This document shows positions 28,057 through 40,347 of a stretch of 64,000 nt of DNA, piece by piece; the stretch's first letter is position 1, and each line of letters opens with the position of its first letter. The DNA comes from Sutcliffiella horikoshii DSM 8719 (GTDB taxonomy: Bacteria > Bacillota > Bacilli > Bacillales > Bacillaceae_I): contig LQXN01000065.1 of the NCBI GenBank assembly GCA_001648575.1, forward strand, positions 1 through 64,000, given 5' to 3'. The position numbers and the translations under genes are program-made. Under the pieces are notes generated by a model that ran no database searches, had not been told where the DNA came from, and saw nothing but the letters and a program-made list of their open reading frames with translations.

Positions 28057-28368
28057 ATGCAAATCAATAAACTACGTGGAAAAGAACTGGACCAACTTTT
28101 TGAGTCGATCCTTTCCTTAAAGGACATGGAAGAATGCTATCGTTTCTTTGATGACCTCTGTACAATCAATGAAATCCAATCCTTGGCACAGCGCCTTGAA
28201 GTGGCAAGAATGCTGCGCGACGGCTTCACCTACCATAAAATCGAAACCGAGACAGGTGCAAGTACAGCAACCATCTCCCGTGTGAAGCGTTGCTTGAACT
28301 ACGGAAATGATGCTTACGAAATGGCACTTGAGCGAATTGCAGACGAAAAGAAAACAGAAGAAGTATAA
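28057..28368 (+). CDS. yerC: TrpR-like DNA-binding protein YerC
   Basis: A 103-residue helix-turn-helix protein of the YerC/YecD TrpR-like family. The putative HTH spans about residues 45-80 (QRLEVARMLRDGFTYHKIE, ETGASTATISRVKRCLNYG). SD AAAGGAGAAA. It forms a likely transcription unit with yerB and is followed by a strong terminator. Its target genes are not known. Confidence 0.9.
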   Translation: MQINKLRGKELDQLFESILSLKDMEECYRFFDDLCTINEIQSLAQRLEVARMLRDGFTYHKIETETGASTATISRVKRCLNYGNDAYEMALERIADEKKTEEV

Positions 28369-28371
28369 GAA

Positions 28372-28412
28372 GAAAAGGTGGCCCGCTGGAAGTGCAGCGG
28401 GCCACCTTTTTC
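28372..28412 (+). terminator. Terminator after yerC
   Basis: AAAAGGTGGCCCGCTG pairs perfectly with CAGCGGGCCACCTTTTT across a six-base loop. Confidence 0.92.
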
Positions 28413-28489
28413 TCGGGGGGGGGACGTTTACTCTAAAGCCCGAACCCCCACTGAACCTTAAGCAAAGGCCAACCACCCGCAAGACAAAA

Positions 28490-28522
28490 TTAAAAACCGC
28501 CTCTTAAACAAGAAGCGGTTCC
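28490..28522 (-). terminator. Terminator of the small membrane-protein gene
   Basis: On the minus strand AACCGCTTC pairs with GAGGCGGTT and is followed by TTTAATTTT. Confidence 0.7.
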
Positions 28523-28555
28523 ACCCAAAAGTAAAATCTTTCAACAAATCATGCA

Positions 28556-28717
28556 TTACCGGTAAAACGTTTCCTGGTTTGATTTTACTTGGTCGACTGT
28601 ATTAGTTGATGCTGCAGGATCGGTTGTTCTCCTCCTTCTTTTCCCGAAAAAATCAACGAGCGCACCAAACACCAAAAGAATAGCGAAACCAATGACGAAC
28701 CAGAGCCACATAGGCAT
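28556..28717 (-). CDS. Small membrane protein, 53 residues
   Basis: Starts MPMWLWFVIGFAIL: one transmembrane helix (about 3-23), then a basic stretch (KRRRR) and a polar Ser/Thr/Gln tail. A textbook SD (AAGGAGG, eight bases before ATG 28717) decides the start; the longer frame to 28786 has none. A terminator follows. I do not recognise the family. Confidence 0.75.
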   Translation of the reverse strand: MPMWLWFVIGFAILLVFGALVDFFGKRRRRTTDPAASTNTVDQVKSNQETFYR

Positions 28718-28947
28718 GTTGGACACCTCCTTATCACCATCATATTTTGGATCAGAAGCGATATGCATCAATCTGTTAAAAGACAACTATTTTCCTAAAT
28801 GCTACTAATGAAGTTATCTATTATTTACCCGTTAACCAAACGGAATAACAGGAAACTGTAAAATATAACTTTGGCGCTATCGGGAAAAGGTCGTAACTTC
28901 CAGTCAACAATCTCCCTTTCCCTTTTTCGTATTGCCTTAGATTTTGA

Positions 28948-28953
28948 TATAAT
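28948..28953 (+). promoter_or_regulatory. Extended -10 promoter of pcrB
   Basis: TGATATAAT is a consensus extended -10. The -35 is poor. Its predicted start is ~30 bases before the pcrB initiation codon. Confidence 0.5.
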
Positions 28954-28988
28954 AAAGGAATGGAAATTTAGAATGGGGGACGTTTGCA

Positions 28989-29678
28989 GTGTTAATGGAA
29001 ATACGGGAGTGGAAGCACGTTTTTAAATTGGATCCAAACAAAGAGATATCGGATGAAGATTTAGAGCTTGTGTGCGAATCCGGTACAGATGCCATTCTTG
29101 TTGGCGGTACGGACGGCGTCACACTTGATAATGTGCTGAGCCTGATGAGCAGGGTGAGAAGGTATTCGTTGCCGTGTGCATTGGAGGTTTCCACCATTGA
29201 ATCGGTCACGCCTGGATTTGATTTTTATTTTATTCCAAGTGTGTTGAACAGCAGAAAAACAGAATGGGTAGTGGACCTTCACATAGAAGCGCTCAAAGAA
29301 TACGGCGACATCATGAACTGGGAGGAAATCGTGGCAGAAGGCTATTGCATCCTGAACGCAGATTGTAAGGCAGCTAAACTGACAGATGCAAAAACCGACC
29401 TGACCCCCGAAGATGTCATCGCTTATGCGAGAATGGCGGAGAAAATGTTTAATCTACCTATCTTTTACTTAGAATATAGTGGTATGTACGGAGACGTCGA
29501 AATAGTACAGGCGACAAAACAAACTCTTGAAAAAACCCAGTTGTTCTACGGAGGCGGCATCTCCACAGCAGAGCGTGCCAAAGAAATGGCAGCCCACGCC
29601 GATACCGTCGTCGTAGGCAATGCAGTGTATGATAACCTGAAAGAAGCACTAAAGACAGTTGACGCTGTGAAAAATTAG
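28989..29678 (+). CDS. pcrB: Heptaprenylglyceryl phosphate synthase
   Basis: A 229-residue TIM-barrel enzyme of the GGGP synthase family. In Bacillus it joins heptaprenyl diphosphate to glycerol-1-phosphate. [14 protein letters not shown] near residue 35 and [13 protein letters not shown] near residue 190 form the phosphate site. Translation likely starts at GTG 28989 behind GGGGG; ATG 28995 is a close alternative. A palindromic unit separates it from pcrA, so the two may not be one transcript here. Confidence 0.93.
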   Translation: MLMEIREWKHVFKLDPNKEISDEDLELVCESGTDAILVGGTDGVTLDNVLSLMSRVRRYSLPCALEVSTIESVTPGFDFYFIPSVLNSRKTEWVVDLHIEALKEYGDIMNWEEIVAEGYCILNADCKAAKLTDAKTDLTPEDVIAYARMAEKMFNLPIFYLEYSGMYGDVEIVQATKQTLEKTQLFYGGGISTAERAKEMAAHADTVVVGNAVYDNLKEALKTVDAVKN

Positions 29679-29696
29679 TAGAAGCCAGATATTCTA

Positions 29697-29822
29697 GCTG
29701 TTGATTGGAGCACAGGGCGAAGACTCCTTAGGGAGATAGCGGTAGGTTGAGACCCCGCAGCGGAGCGAGGAGGCTCAAGCACCGCCCCTAGAAAAGCGAA
29801 GCCCAGGGCGGAAATCAACAGC
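29697..29822. repeat. Single ~126 bp palindromic unit (copy 3)
   Basis: Bounded by GCTGTTGATT / AATCAACAGC. Internal blocks are GGGCGAAGACTCC, GATAGCGGTAGGTTGAGACC, GAGGAGGCTCAAGC and GCGAAGCCCAGGGCGG. This is one unit in the orientation of the right halves at the pur loci. It fills the pcrB-pcrA gap. Confidence 0.88.
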
Positions 29823-29923
29823 GGCGCAAACGTTAATTTTAAGATTAAAATAAATAGTAATATTCACGACACTTTAGTATGATATAAAATAAGAACATAT
29901 GTTTGTTGGGACGGTGAAAAAAT

Positions 29924-32218
29924 ATGCAATATTTAAGTGAAAGGCTTCTTGAGGGGCTTAACCCGATGCAAAAAGAAGCTGTGAAGAAAACGGACGGACC
30001 CCTACTCATCATGGCCGGAGCGGGAAGTGGAAAAACGAAGGTGCTGACGCATCGCATCGCCTATTTGATGACGGAAAAACAGGTGGCGCCATGGAATATC
30101 CTTGCGATCACCTTTACGAACAAAGCGGCCCGTGAAATGAAAGACCGCGTGGAAAAACTTCTCGGACCTGCAGCGGAAGACATCTGGATCTCGACATTCC
30201 ACTCCATGTGTGTGAGAATCCTGCGCCGTGACATCGACCGCATCGGCATTAACCGCAATTTTACCATTCTTGATACGACGGATCAGCTGTCCGTCATTAA
30301 AAATATTTTAAAAGACCGCAATATCGATCCGAAGAAATTCGAACCAAGAACCATTCTTGGAACCATCAGCTCTGCAAAAAATGAACTGATGAACCCTGAG
30401 CAATATGCGAAACAGCCACTTGGTCCATATGAGCAGCAGGTAGCAGAAATCTATACGGACTATCAAAAACGCTTGAAAAAGAACCAGGCACTTGATTTTG
30501 ACGACTTGATCATGACGACCATCCACTTATTCAAACGTGTGCCGGAAGTGCTTGAATATTACCAGCGTAAATTTCAATACATTCATGTGGATGAGTATCA
30601 GGATACGAACAGAGCGCAATATACACTGGTCAATCTTTTGGCGGACCGCCTCAAAAACCTTTGTGTGGTAGGGGATTCTGATCAATCCATCTATCGCTGG
30701 CGCGGAGCGGATATCGCGAATATCCTTTCTTTTGAAAAAGATTACCCGAATGCGGAAGTTGTGCTGCTTGAGCAGAATTACCGTTCTACAAAACGAATCT
30801 TAGAAGCTGCAAACCGAGTAATTGACAACAATATCGGCCGGAAAAAGAAGAACCTTTGGACGGAAAATGATGAAGGGCAAAAGATCATCCATTATCAAGC
30901 GGATTCCGAGAAATCGGAAGCACAGTTTGTGGTAGGGAAAATGCGTGAACTCATGCAAAAGGACCCAACAAGAACGCTTGGCGACTTTGCGATCCTTTAC
31001 CGCACAAACGCTCAATCGCGTGTGATGGAGGAAATGCTCCTCATGTCCAACATCAACTACACGATCGTCGGCGGAACCAAGTTCTACGACCGTAAGGAAA
31101 TCAAGGACATCCTTGCGTATCTTCGCCTGATTGCCAATCCCGACGATGACATCAGCCTTCAGCGTATCGTAAACGTACCAAAGCGCGGGATCGGGGCGAC
31201 CACCATGGATAAGATCGCCAATTACGCAACGCAGCATGATATCTCCATCTTCACTGCTCTTGCAGAGGTGGACCTGATAGGTGTAAGCGGACGTGCAACT
31301 TCCCAACTGAAGGAGTTCCGCGCACTTATTGAGGGATATGTGCAAATGCAGGAGTATATTTCGGTGACGGAACTTGTGGAAGAGGTTCTTGAAAAGTCAG
31401 GCTACCGTGAAATGTTGAAAGCCGATAAAACGATCGAATCGCAAAGCAGACTGGAAAACATCGATGAGTTCCTGTCTGTTACGAAGAATTTTGAAGAAAA
31501 GTATGATGACAAGAGCCTGGTTGCATTCTTAACTGACCTGGCGCTTGTTGCTGATATCGATAAATTGGACGAGGAAGATCCGGCCCAGCAAGAAGGGGTC
31601 ATTTTAATGACACTTCATGCTGCAAAAGGACTCGAGTTCCCGGTTGTATTTTTAATCGGAATGGAGGAAGGGGTATTCCCTCACAGCCGTTCGCTGTTTG
31701 AAGAAGCAGAGATGGAAGAGGAACGCCGCCTCGCATATGTAGGGATCACACGTGCAGAAGAACAGCTGTACATCACAAATGCCCAGATGCGCACCCTGTT
31801 CGGACGGACGAACATCAACCCTCCTTCCCGTTTTATAAAAGAAATACCGGAAGATTTGCTGGAGAGTGAAGAGAACAAAGAAGCTGTGTCCCGCCCGACA
31901 CCATTTGGCGGCAGGGGCTCAAGCTTTGGAGGTTCCACGTTTGGTGGCACTTCGGCTGCCGGGAGGGCAAGAGCTGCAAGTCCTGCTTCGCAAACTGCAC
32001 GCCGCACGACAGCACCATCACGCGGGCTTACCGCAACAGGCGGAGAAAGCTTAGACTGGATGGTTGGGGACAAAGCAGAACATAAAAAGTGGGGAGTCGG
32101 CACCGTTGTCAGCGTAAAAGGCGATGGCGACAGCAAGGAACTCGACATTGCGTTCCCAAGCCCGACAGGCATCAAACGCCTCCTTGCAAAATTTGCGCCT
32201 GTTACGAAGGTTCAATGA
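29924..32218 (+). CDS. pcrA: ATP-dependent DNA helicase PcrA
   Basis: A 764-residue UvrD/Rep-family superfamily 1 3'-5' helicase used in repair, replication restart and removal of RecA. Walker A is GAGSGKTK (~residues 31-38). The [11 protein letters not shown] motif II lies near residue 225. [28 protein letters not shown] and [12 protein letters not shown] are motifs III, V and VI. After residue ~660 comes a Gly/Ser/Ala-rich linker and then the C-terminal RNA-polymerase-interacting fold ([18 protein letters not shown]). It heads pcrA-ligA-camS. Confidence 0.96.
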   Translation: MQYLSERLLEGLNPMQKEAVKKTDGPLLIMAGAGSGKTKVLTHRIAYLMTEKQVAPWNILAITFTNKAAREMKDRVEKLLGPAAEDIWISTFHSMCVRILRRDIDRIGINRNFTILDTTDQLSVIKNILKDRNIDPKKFEPRTILGTISSAKNELMNPEQYAKQPLGPYEQQVAEIYTDYQKRLKKNQALDFDDLIMTTIHLFKRVPEVLEYYQRKFQYIHVDEYQDTNRAQYTLVNLLADRLKNLCVVGDSDQSIYRWRGADIANILSFEKDYPNAEVVLLEQNYRSTKRILEAANRVIDNNIGRKKKNLWTENDEGQKIIHYQADSEKSEAQFVVGKMRELMQKDPTRTLGDFAILYRTNAQSRVMEEMLLMSNINYTIVGGTKFYDRKEIKDILAYLRLIANPDDDISLQRIVNVPKRGIGATTMDKIANYATQHDISIFTALAEVDLIGVSGRATSQLKEFRALIEGYVQMQEYISVTELVEEVLEKSGYREMLKADKTIESQSRLENIDEFLSVTKNFEEKYDDKSLVAFLTDLALVADIDKLDEEDPAQQEGVILMTLHAAKGLEFPVVFLIGMEEGVFPHSRSLFEEAEMEEERRLAYVGITRAEEQLYITNAQMRTLFGRTNINPPSRFIKEIPEDLLESEENKEAVSRPTPFGGRGSSFGGSTFGGTSAAGRARAASPASQTARRTTAPSRGLTATGGESLDWMVGDKAEHKKWGVGTVVSVKGDGDSKELDIAFPSPTGIKRLLAKFAPVTKVQ

Positions 32219-32224
32219 TAGTGA

Positions 32225-34261
<2,037 letters not shown>

Positions 34262-34273
34262 GAGGTGTTGGAA

Positions 34274-35419
34274 GTGAAAAGGTTTTTGTCGTTGCTCCTT
34301 GTTGTTTCTCTTTTTGCCACCGGATGTGTACCTGGCTTCGAGAAGCAGGAAGAAGTGGTACAAGATCCAGCGCAGCAGGAAAATACGGAACAAGCCATTG
34401 TTCCGCGATATAAAATATCAGATGACTATTACCAAACCATCCTTCCCTACAAGCCCGGGGAAACCCGCGGCCAAATCGCCCCGCGCCTGAACAGCCGGGT
34501 CGATGTGGAGGAGCTGGAGACCGGATTGATGAGAATGGCACAGGAGGTCTTTCCTTCTGACAACTATCTGTATCAGGAAGGACAATATATTAAGCGTGGA
34601 ACGATTTCGGAATGGCTGAAGCGTAAGACTGGTGATGAAAGTTTAGGGCTGAACCCGCCTTTGGTCCGTGGAGAGGATACGGAAGAAACAAATGAAAACA
34701 GCCCAATCTACCTTGCTCATATTCAGGAACAAAACTATCTGATCCGCAGAGGTGAGGACCAGGTAGAACTTGGCGGAGTTGCCATCGGGATCGCGCTTAA
34801 CTCTGTCCATTATTACAATCTTTCGGACGGCGAAGGGGGTTATCCCCGCGAATATGTCATTGACGACGCTGAACTCGAAGCTGAAGGTAAAAAAATCGCA
34901 GAAGAAGTAATCAAAAGGGTCCGCACAATGGAAGGACTGGAAAATGTACCGATCATGATCGGGTTGTACAAGCAAAGTCCTGCAAATGCGGTTGTACCAG
35001 GAAGCTTCATTGCCAAGGCAAATGTTCCTTCCGGCAACAACAGCATCGGAAAATGGGATAGCGTGAATGAGGAATATCACTTATTCCCACACAATAAAAC
35101 CACAGACTTATACCGTGATGACGCTGTACGCTTTGAAAATTTCAAGCTCGATATCGATGATTATTTTCCTAATCATACAGGTGTCATCGGCAAAGGCTAT
35201 TACATTGATGGGGAAATCCAGCAGCTTGCCATTGAAGTGAATATGGAATTCAACGGAAAAGCTGAACTGATCGGATTCACCCAATATGTGACAGGCCTTT
35301 TAGTGGAACACTTCCCGAACTATATGAATCTTCAAGTATCCATTTCTTCCATAAATGGACAGGAAGCCTTGATTGTAAGGGATGCCGGAGCGGAAAAGCC
35401 GTTTGTTCATATTTATTAA
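34274..35419 (+). CDS. camS: CamS family sex-pheromone-type lipoprotein (YerH)
   Basis: A 381-residue lipoprotein with signal peptide KRFLSLLLVVSLFATGC (lipid Cys ~18). The CamS domain covers most of the rest. In staphylococci and enterococci the signal peptide of CamS is processed into a pheromone peptide; in Bacillus (YerH) the role is unknown. I use GTG 34274, with AGAGGTG six bases upstream; the TTG at 34265 overlaps the SD. It is the last gene of the pcrA-ligA-camS unit. Confidence 0.9.
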   Translation: MKRFLSLLLVVSLFATGCVPGFEKQEEVVQDPAQQENTEQAIVPRYKISDDYYQTILPYKPGETRGQIAPRLNSRVDVEELETGLMRMAQEVFPSDNYLYQEGQYIKRGTISEWLKRKTGDESLGLNPPLVRGEDTEETNENSPIYLAHIQEQNYLIRRGEDQVELGGVAIGIALNSVHYYNLSDGEGGYPREYVIDDAELEAEGKKIAEEVIKRVRTMEGLENVPIMIGLYKQSPANAVVPGSFIAKANVPSGNNSIGKWDSVNEEYHLFPHNKTTDLYRDDAVRFENFKLDIDDYFPNHTGVIGKGYYIDGEIQQLAIEVNMEFNGKAELIGFTQYVTGLLVEHFPNYMNLQVSISSINGQEALIVRDAGAEKPFVHIY

Positions 35420-35428
35420 TAGTTTTTG

Positions 35429-35461
35429 ACCTGCTATTCTTAGGGATAGTAGGTTTTTTTA
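35429..35461 (+). terminator. Terminator after camS
   Basis: ACCTGCTAT pairs with ATAGTAGGT (one G-U) and is followed by TTTTTTT. Confidence 0.82.
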
Positions 35462-35482
35462 TATTGCTTGGGGGGAGCTGAG

Positions 35483-35620
35483 GGGATTGTGACATTTGAG
35501 GAGGTTATTGTAACTTTTTCAGGAGGTATTGTGACATTTGCGGAGGTTATTGTGACTTTTTTAAAAGGTATTGTGACTTTCTCCAACGTTATTGTGATTT
35601 TTTCCAAAAGGCACAATCCC
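35483..35620. repeat. Phased 21-bp array 4 (core TTATTGTGACTTTT)
   Basis: ATTGT(G/A)A starts at 35486, 35507, 35528, 35549, 35570 and 35591, exactly every 21 bases. Read on the other strand the core is AAAAGTCACAATAAC, nearly the word of array 2 (19486-19578). The array is closed by GGGATTGTG (35484) and its reverse complement CACAATCCC (35612). It fills the camS-pruA gap after the terminator. Confidence 0.9.
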
Positions 35621-35681
35621 ACATCTGACGCGTCATTCCAGCATCTACAAATTTTTCTTCCTATTAGAATATAAACAATAT

Positions 35682-35710
35682 TTGAAAGACTAGTAATGAT
35701 AAGGTAGAAT
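35682..35710 (+). promoter_or_regulatory. Sigma-A promoter of pruA
   Basis: TTGAAA and TAGAAT are separated by 17 bases. Confidence 0.65.
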
Positions 35711-35719
35711 GAGAATTGT

Positions 35720-35735
35720 ATGCAAACGCTTTAGA
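35720..35735 (+). promoter_or_regulatory. Possible catabolite-responsive element (cre) at pruA
   Basis: ATGCAAACGCTTTAGA resembles the CcpA cre consensus in its AANCGNT centre and lies ~10 bases after the -10, a repressing position. The outer bases fit poorly. Confidence 0.35.
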
Positions 35736-35756
35736 ATGCAAAGGAGGGCGAATGTA

Positions 35757-37304
35757 ATGGTATTACCTTACAAACATGAACCATTTACAGATTTCACTAA
35801 CGAAGAAAACAAACAAGCTTATCTTGAAGGCTTGAAACTAGTGAACTCTTATTTAGGACAAGATTACGACTTAATCATTGGTGGAGAGCGTGTTACGACA
35901 GAAGATAAAATCGTATCCGTGAACCCTTCAAATAAAGAAGAGGTTGTTGGTCGTGTATCAAAGGCGAATCGTGACTTAGCTGAGAAAGCGATGCAAGTTG
36001 CAGACGAAACGTTCAAAACGTGGCGTAAAGTGAAGCCTGAAGTTAGAGCAGACATCTTGTTCCGTGCGGCAGCAATCATTCGCCGTCGTAAGCATGAATT
36101 CTCTGCACTTTTAACAAAAGAAGCAGGTAAGCCTTGGAATGAAGCGGATGCAGATACTGCAGAAGCAATTGATTTCCTTGAGTACTATGCGCGTCAAATG
36201 CTTAAATTGAAAGACGGTATGCCATTAGAAAGCCGTGTTGGCGAATACAACCGTTATAACTATATTCCACTAGGTGTTGGTGTGATCATCTCCCCTTGGA
36301 ACTTCCCATTTGCAATCATGGCTGGTACTGCAGTAGCGGCGATTGTAACGGGTAACACAGTACTATTGAAGCCTGCATCCACAACTCCGGTTGTTGCGGC
36401 TAAATTTGTGGAAGTAATGGAAGAGGCTGGCCTGCCTGCTGGTGTACTAAACTACGTACCTGGTAGCGGCGCGGAAGTTGGGGACTACTTAGTAGACCAC
36501 CCACGCACTCGTTTCATCTCGTTCACTGGATCCCGTGACGTCGGTCTACGTATCTATGAGCGAGCTTCTAAAGTGAACCCAGGCCAAATCTGGCTGAAGC
36601 GTGTAATCGCTGAAATGGGTGGAAAAGATACGATTGTGGTTGACAGCGAGGGCGACCTTGAGTTGGCGGCACAATCCATCGTAAAATCTGCATTCGGATT
36701 CTCCGGTCAAAAATGTTCTGCTTGCTCCCGTGCGGTAATCGTAGAAGATGTGTACGATCAAGTATTGAACCGTGCAGTCGAACTTACAAAAGAATTAACA
36801 GTCGGCGATCCTACAGATCAATCCAACTACATGGGCCCTGTCATCGACCAGGCTGCATTTGATAAAGTAATGAAGTATGTTGGCATCGGTAAAGAAGAAG
36901 GACGCATCCTTGCAGGTGGAGAAGGAGACAACTCCAAAGGATACTTCGTACAACCGACAATCGTTGCTGACGTTGATCCTGAAGCTCGCCTGATGAAAGA
37001 AGAGATCTTCGGACCGGTTGTAGCACTTGCGAAAGCAAAAGACTACGATCATGCACTTGAGATTGCGAACAACACAGAGTATGGCTTGACTGGAGCGGTC
37101 ATCACAAACAACCGCGACAAAATCGAGCAGGCTCGTGAAGACTTCCACGTTGGTAACCTTTACTTCAACCGTGGATGCACAGGTGCAATCGTTGGATACC
37201 AACCATTCGGCGGATTCAACATGTCTGGAACTGACTCCAAAGCGGGCGGACCTGACTATCTATTGCTTCACTTACAAGCAAAAACAACTTCTGAAACATT
37301 ATAA
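35757..37304 (+). CDS. pruA: L-glutamate gamma-semialdehyde dehydrogenase
   Basis: A 515-residue NAD-dependent aldehyde dehydrogenase (RocA/PutC type) that oxidises glutamate semialdehyde to glutamate, the last step of proline and arginine breakdown. The catalytic Cys ~320 lies in [13 protein letters not shown]. The general-base Glu is in [14 protein letters not shown] start at ATG 35757 ([10 protein letters not shown]), with AAAGGAGGG upstream, giving the B. subtilis RocA length. No proline dehydrogenase gene is adjacent. Confidence 0.94.
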   Translation: MVLPYKHEPFTDFTNEENKQAYLEGLKLVNSYLGQDYDLIIGGERVTTEDKIVSVNPSNKEEVVGRVSKANRDLAEKAMQVADETFKTWRKVKPEVRADILFRAAAIIRRRKHEFSALLTKEAGKPWNEADADTAEAIDFLEYYARQMLKLKDGMPLESRVGEYNRYNYIPLGVGVIISPWNFPFAIMAGTAVAAIVTGNTVLLKPASTTPVVAAKFVEVMEEAGLPAGVLNYVPGSGAEVGDYLVDHPRTRFISFTGSRDVGLRIYERASKVNPGQIWLKRVIAEMGGKDTIVVDSEGDLELAAQSIVKSAFGFSGQKCSACSRAVIVEDVYDQVLNRAVELTKELTVGDPTDQSNYMGPVIDQAAFDKVMKYVGIGKEEGRILAGGEGDNSKGYFVQPTIVADVDPEARLMKEEIFGPVVALAKAKDYDHALEIANNTEYGLTGAVITNNRDKIEQAREDFHVGNLYFNRGCTGAIVGYQPFGGFNMSGTDSKAGGPDYLLLHLQAKTTSETL

Positions 37305-37320
37305 TTTTTATATTAGAAGG

Positions 37321-37357
37321 AAGGCTGATGCCCACTTGGTGGGTGTCAGCTTTTTTG
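37321..37357 (+). terminator. Terminator after pruA
   Basis: GCTGATGCCCAC pairs with GTGGGTGTCAGC around TTG and is followed by TTTTTT. Confidence 0.9.
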
Positions 37358-37417
37358 CATTGTTGAGCTGGGGAGGGGGCTCGCTAAGGTGGGGGCGATT
37401 TTGGGAGGTGAAATTGG

Positions 37418-37536
37418 TTTTGGCACGAACTTGGGGCTGTTTGGCACGAATTTGCCTTGTTTCCGCACGAACTTGCCTTGTTTTGGCACGAACTCTCCCT
37501 GTTTCCGCATCAACTCATCACTTTTCCGGCACAACC
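37418..37536. repeat. Phased 21-bp array 5 (core GGCACGAACTTG)
   Basis: GCACGAA starts at 37423, 37444, 37465 and 37486 (21-base steps), followed by GCATCAAC at 37507 and GCACAAC at 37529. Spacers alternate between TTTTG and TTTCC types. The 21-base period also creates heptapeptide-repeat reading frames, judged non-coding for lack of SD and codon structure. The same word and the same terminal variant occur in array 6 at 59376. Confidence 0.9.
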
Positions 37537-37659
37537 CCCACCCCCCGTATAAAAATTCTCCTCAAAAACAATATTTAATTACTATTATTTTACATATTAC
37601 GCGAAATTATTTTCATACTAACAATGTGTACAAAAAAAGTTAGGTAAAGGAGACTGAAA

Positions 37660-38322
37660 ATGAAAAAACTCTTAAGTATTTTAGCGGTATTGTTGTTTGT
37701 CCTTGGTGGCGCAATCACTTTGGCAGAAGCCAATACAGAAAATAAGGATGAGGCACAAGTCCGCATCCTGCATGCATCCCCTGATGCCCCGGCTGTAGAC
37801 GTGTATGTGGATGGAAAAGTAGCGGTTGAAGGTGCAAAATTCAAAGACGCAACCGACTATCTGTTCCTCGCTGCTGGTCCGCATAACATCGAAATCTACC
37901 CTGCAGGTAAAAAAGACAAGGCAGTCATTGCTCAGCAGCTTGAAGTAGAAGGCGGCAAGTCCTATACAGTGGCGGCAGTCAACAATCTTGAAAAGCTTGA
38001 AATGATCGCTGTAGCAGATGAAAGAAAAGCGCCAAAAGGCAAAGCATACACTCGCGTGGGTCACCTTTCCCCTGATGCCCCGACAGTTGATGTTGGTGTG
38101 ATCAAAGGAGACACAGTATTCAGCGACCTATCTTTTAAAGACATTTCTGTATATCAAGAACTTGAGCCTGGAACGTACAATTTGGAAATCAGAACGCCAG
38201 ACGGAAAACAGGTACTTGATCTTTCCGGGACAAAGCTTGAAGCTGACACCGTTTACAGTGTATTTGCTGTAAATACGGCTGATAAGCTGGAAGTATTGGT
38301 GTTGGTGGATAATAAGAAATAA
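37660..38322 (+). CDS. Secreted DUF4397 protein
   Basis: A 220-residue exported protein with a signal peptide (about residues 1-25, ending AEAN) and no lipobox. Two tandem copies of a DUF4397-type beta domain follow, each opening with H-x-SPDAP-x-VDV (VRILHASPDAPAVDVYVDG and RVGHLSPDAPTVDVGV). SD AAAGGAGAC. The function of the domain is not established; an adhesion or envelope role is a guess. It stands alone between two terminators. Confidence 0.88.
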   Translation: MKKLLSILAVLLFVLGGAITLAEANTENKDEAQVRILHASPDAPAVDVYVDGKVAVEGAKFKDATDYLFLAAGPHNIEIYPAGKKDKAVIAQQLEVEGGKSYTVAAVNNLEKLEMIAVADERKAPKGKAYTRVGHLSPDAPTVDVGVIKGDTVFSDLSFKDISVYQELEPGTYNLEIRTPDGKQVLDLSGTKLEADTVYSVFAVNTADKLEVLVLVDNKK

Positions 38323-38441
38323 ATTTTTTACAATAGGAATTATTAAACAAACGTTTGATTTAGCTTTCAAATAGCCACTGCGCCCCAAGGGATTCACGCA
38401 AAAAAACAGAATCAACTTTTCAAAAAACTATATAAATAAAA

Positions 38442-38480
38442 CAAAAAGAGAACCCGCAGGAAGATGCGGGTTCTCTTTTT
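38442..38480. terminator. Bidirectional terminator
   Basis: AAAAAGAGAACCCGCA pairs perfectly with TGCGGGTTCTCTTTTT across a six-base loop, between convergent genes. Confidence 0.93.
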
Positions 38481-38493
38481 GTATAATTCAATC

Positions 38494-39999
38494 TTATTCT
38501 TTATTCTGTTCTGTTTCCATTGTTTCTTCCATTTCCGTAAAGCCTTCACGTACTTTTTTACGTGGGAAGTTTGTAATATAACTTACAACGATTACGGCAA
38601 TCGTACTTAGGATGAATCCTGGAATGATCTCGTATAGGAATTCAGTTAGTGGTTCGCCGTTGATGGTGAATGGACCATATATCCATAATAGTACCGTGAA
38701 TGTACCCACCAGCATACCTGCAAGTGCACCCCAACGGTTCATTCGTTTCCAGTAGAGACTTAAGATTACCACTGGACCAAATGCTGCACCAAATCCTGCC
38801 CATGCGTTACCGACAAGGTTAAGGATGGTGTCGTTAGGTGTCAGGGAAAGTGAGATTGCAATGATTGCAACAATCAATACAGAGATACGACCGATAAGGA
38901 CAAGTTCTTTATCGGATGCTTCACGGCGTAAAAATGTTTTATAAAAGTCTTCTGTCAGTGCACTGGATGTTACAAGTAGCTGAGAAGAGATTGTGCTCAT
39001 GATAGCAGCCAGGATTGCTGCAAGTAAGAATCCGCTAATTAGTGGATGAAACAAGAATTGAGAGAAAACAATAAAGATTGTTTCTGAATCTGCCAATTCC
39101 ATTCCTGTACGGTTAACGTAGGCGATACCCACAAGTCCAGTAGCCATCGCACCGATGATGGAAACGATCATCCAGCTCATTCCGATACGGCGTGCAGCTT
39201 TAAAGTCACGGATGGACTTAATTGCCATAAATCGTACGATGATATGTGGCTGTCCAAAATAACCAAGTCCCCAAGCTAGTAAGGATATAATTCCAAGTAC
39301 GGTCGTCCCCCTAAAGAAATCAAGGTATGTTGGGTCAATGGAACGTACTTCATCAAGTGTCACTCCGACACCGCCTAGATCTGTAAAAGCAACAATTGGC
39401 ACTAGTACTAAGGCAAGAAGCATGATGACACCTTGTACAAAGTCAGTTAAACTAACTGCCAAGAATCCTCCAAACAATGTATAGGCTACTACTACACCAG
39501 CCGTTACAAACAATCCGATTTTGTAGTCTAATCCAAATGCACTGTCAAATAGTGTACCACCAGAAACTAAACCAGAGGATGTATAGAGAGTGAAGAATAT
39601 AATGATAACGATTGCTGATACAAAGCGTAAAATACGAGTTCCATCATAAAAGCGGTTTTCAAAGAAATCTGGGATTGTAATGGAGTCATTCGCAGTTTCC
39701 GTATAAATTCTTAAGCGAGGTGCTACGATTAAATAATTCACATATGCTCCTATTGTAAGACCGATTGCGATCCACATGCTGGATACACCACTTGCATACA
39801 TGGCACCAGGTAGACCCATCAGCATCCAACCACTCATATCAGATGCCCCGGCGGATAGTGCTGTTACCCCAGGTCCTAATTTACGACCGCCAAGCATATA
39901 GCCTGAAATATCGTCGGTAGATGTTTTATAGGCATATAAACCTATTCCTAGCATGACGATAAAATAAAGTGCTAGGGAAATAAATACTCCTGTTTCCAC
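38494..39999 (-). CDS. opuE: Sodium/proline symporter (OpuE/PutP)
   Basis: A ~501-residue Na+/solute symporter (SSS family) with about 13 membrane helices. [22 protein letters not shown] near the N-terminus is characteristic of PutP. The longest frame starts at TTG 40056 without an SD. GTG 39999 has AGGAG nine bases upstream and aligns with the start of known PutP/OpuE proteins, so I use it. Position just before gatCAB and a SigB-like promoter upstream both match B. subtilis opuE (osmotic proline uptake), although the pruA neighbour also suits a catabolic PutP. Confidence 0.9.
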   Translation of the reverse strand: METGVFISLALYFIVMLGIGLYAYKTSTDDISGYMLGGRKLGPGVTALSAGASDMSGWMLMGLPGAMYASGVSSMWIAIGLTIGAYVNYLIVAPRLRIYTETANDSITIPDFFENRFYDGTRILRFVSAIVIIIFFTLYTSSGLVSGGTLFDSAFGLDYKIGLFVTAGVVVAYTLFGGFLAVSLTDFVQGVIMLLALVLVPIVAFTDLGGVGVTLDEVRSIDPTYLDFFRGTTVLGIISLLAWGLGYFGQPHIIVRFMAIKSIRDFKAARRIGMSWMIVSIIGAMATGLVGIAYVNRTGMELADSETIFIVFSQFLFHPLISGFLLAAILAAIMSTISSQLLVTSSALTEDFYKTFLRREASDKELVLIGRISVLIVAIIAISLSLTPNDTILNLVGNAWAGFGAAFGPVVILSLYWKRMNRWGALAGMLVGTFTVLLWIYGPFTINGEPLTEFLYEIIPGFILSTIAVIVVSYITNFPRKKVREGFTEMEETMETEQNKE

Positions 40000-40112
40000 A
40001 ATATCAACTCCTGAATTGTCTTTAATGTTGTTTAATACATCAGTGGAGATTAGCAATTTCGGCGCCCCAAATTGCTATCATAACGTTTACGAGTATTTAA
40101 GCTAACAAAGTA

Positions 40113-40138
40113 TTTCCCTTAATTCAAGCGATTGAAAC
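40113..40138 (-). promoter_or_regulatory. SigB-like promoter of opuE
   Basis: On the minus strand GTTTCA and GGGAAA are separated by 14 bases, close to the SigB pattern GTTTAA/GGGTAT. B. subtilis opuE has a SigB promoter in the same position. Confidence 0.5.
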
Positions 40139-40347
40139 CTTTTTCAATAGGAAGAAAATCACTGTACCCCTTGATACTATAGGAATACTTCCTTCTTGAC
40201 GATTAATTAAAGTAAAACTATTCGAAATTTTCAGATGTGTAATATCTTTGTAATAAGGGTGATTTTTTTATGGCTATTATTACTTGTACTCGAAAATATT
40301 TTATCCAATATTCCTAAAATATATTTTGTATTTAAAATTGGAGGGAT

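Noticed and set aside
31681-32175. 164-codon frame antisense to pcrA
   Set aside because: It is a shadow of the Gly/Ser/Ala-rich linker region of pcrA and has no independent support.
37389-37643. Reading frame encoding heptapeptide repeats (GTNLPCF-like) in array 5
   Set aside because: The 21-base period automatically gives a heptad frame in open phases. There is no SD, other frames are equally open, and sister arrays with a 20-base pitch cannot code this way.
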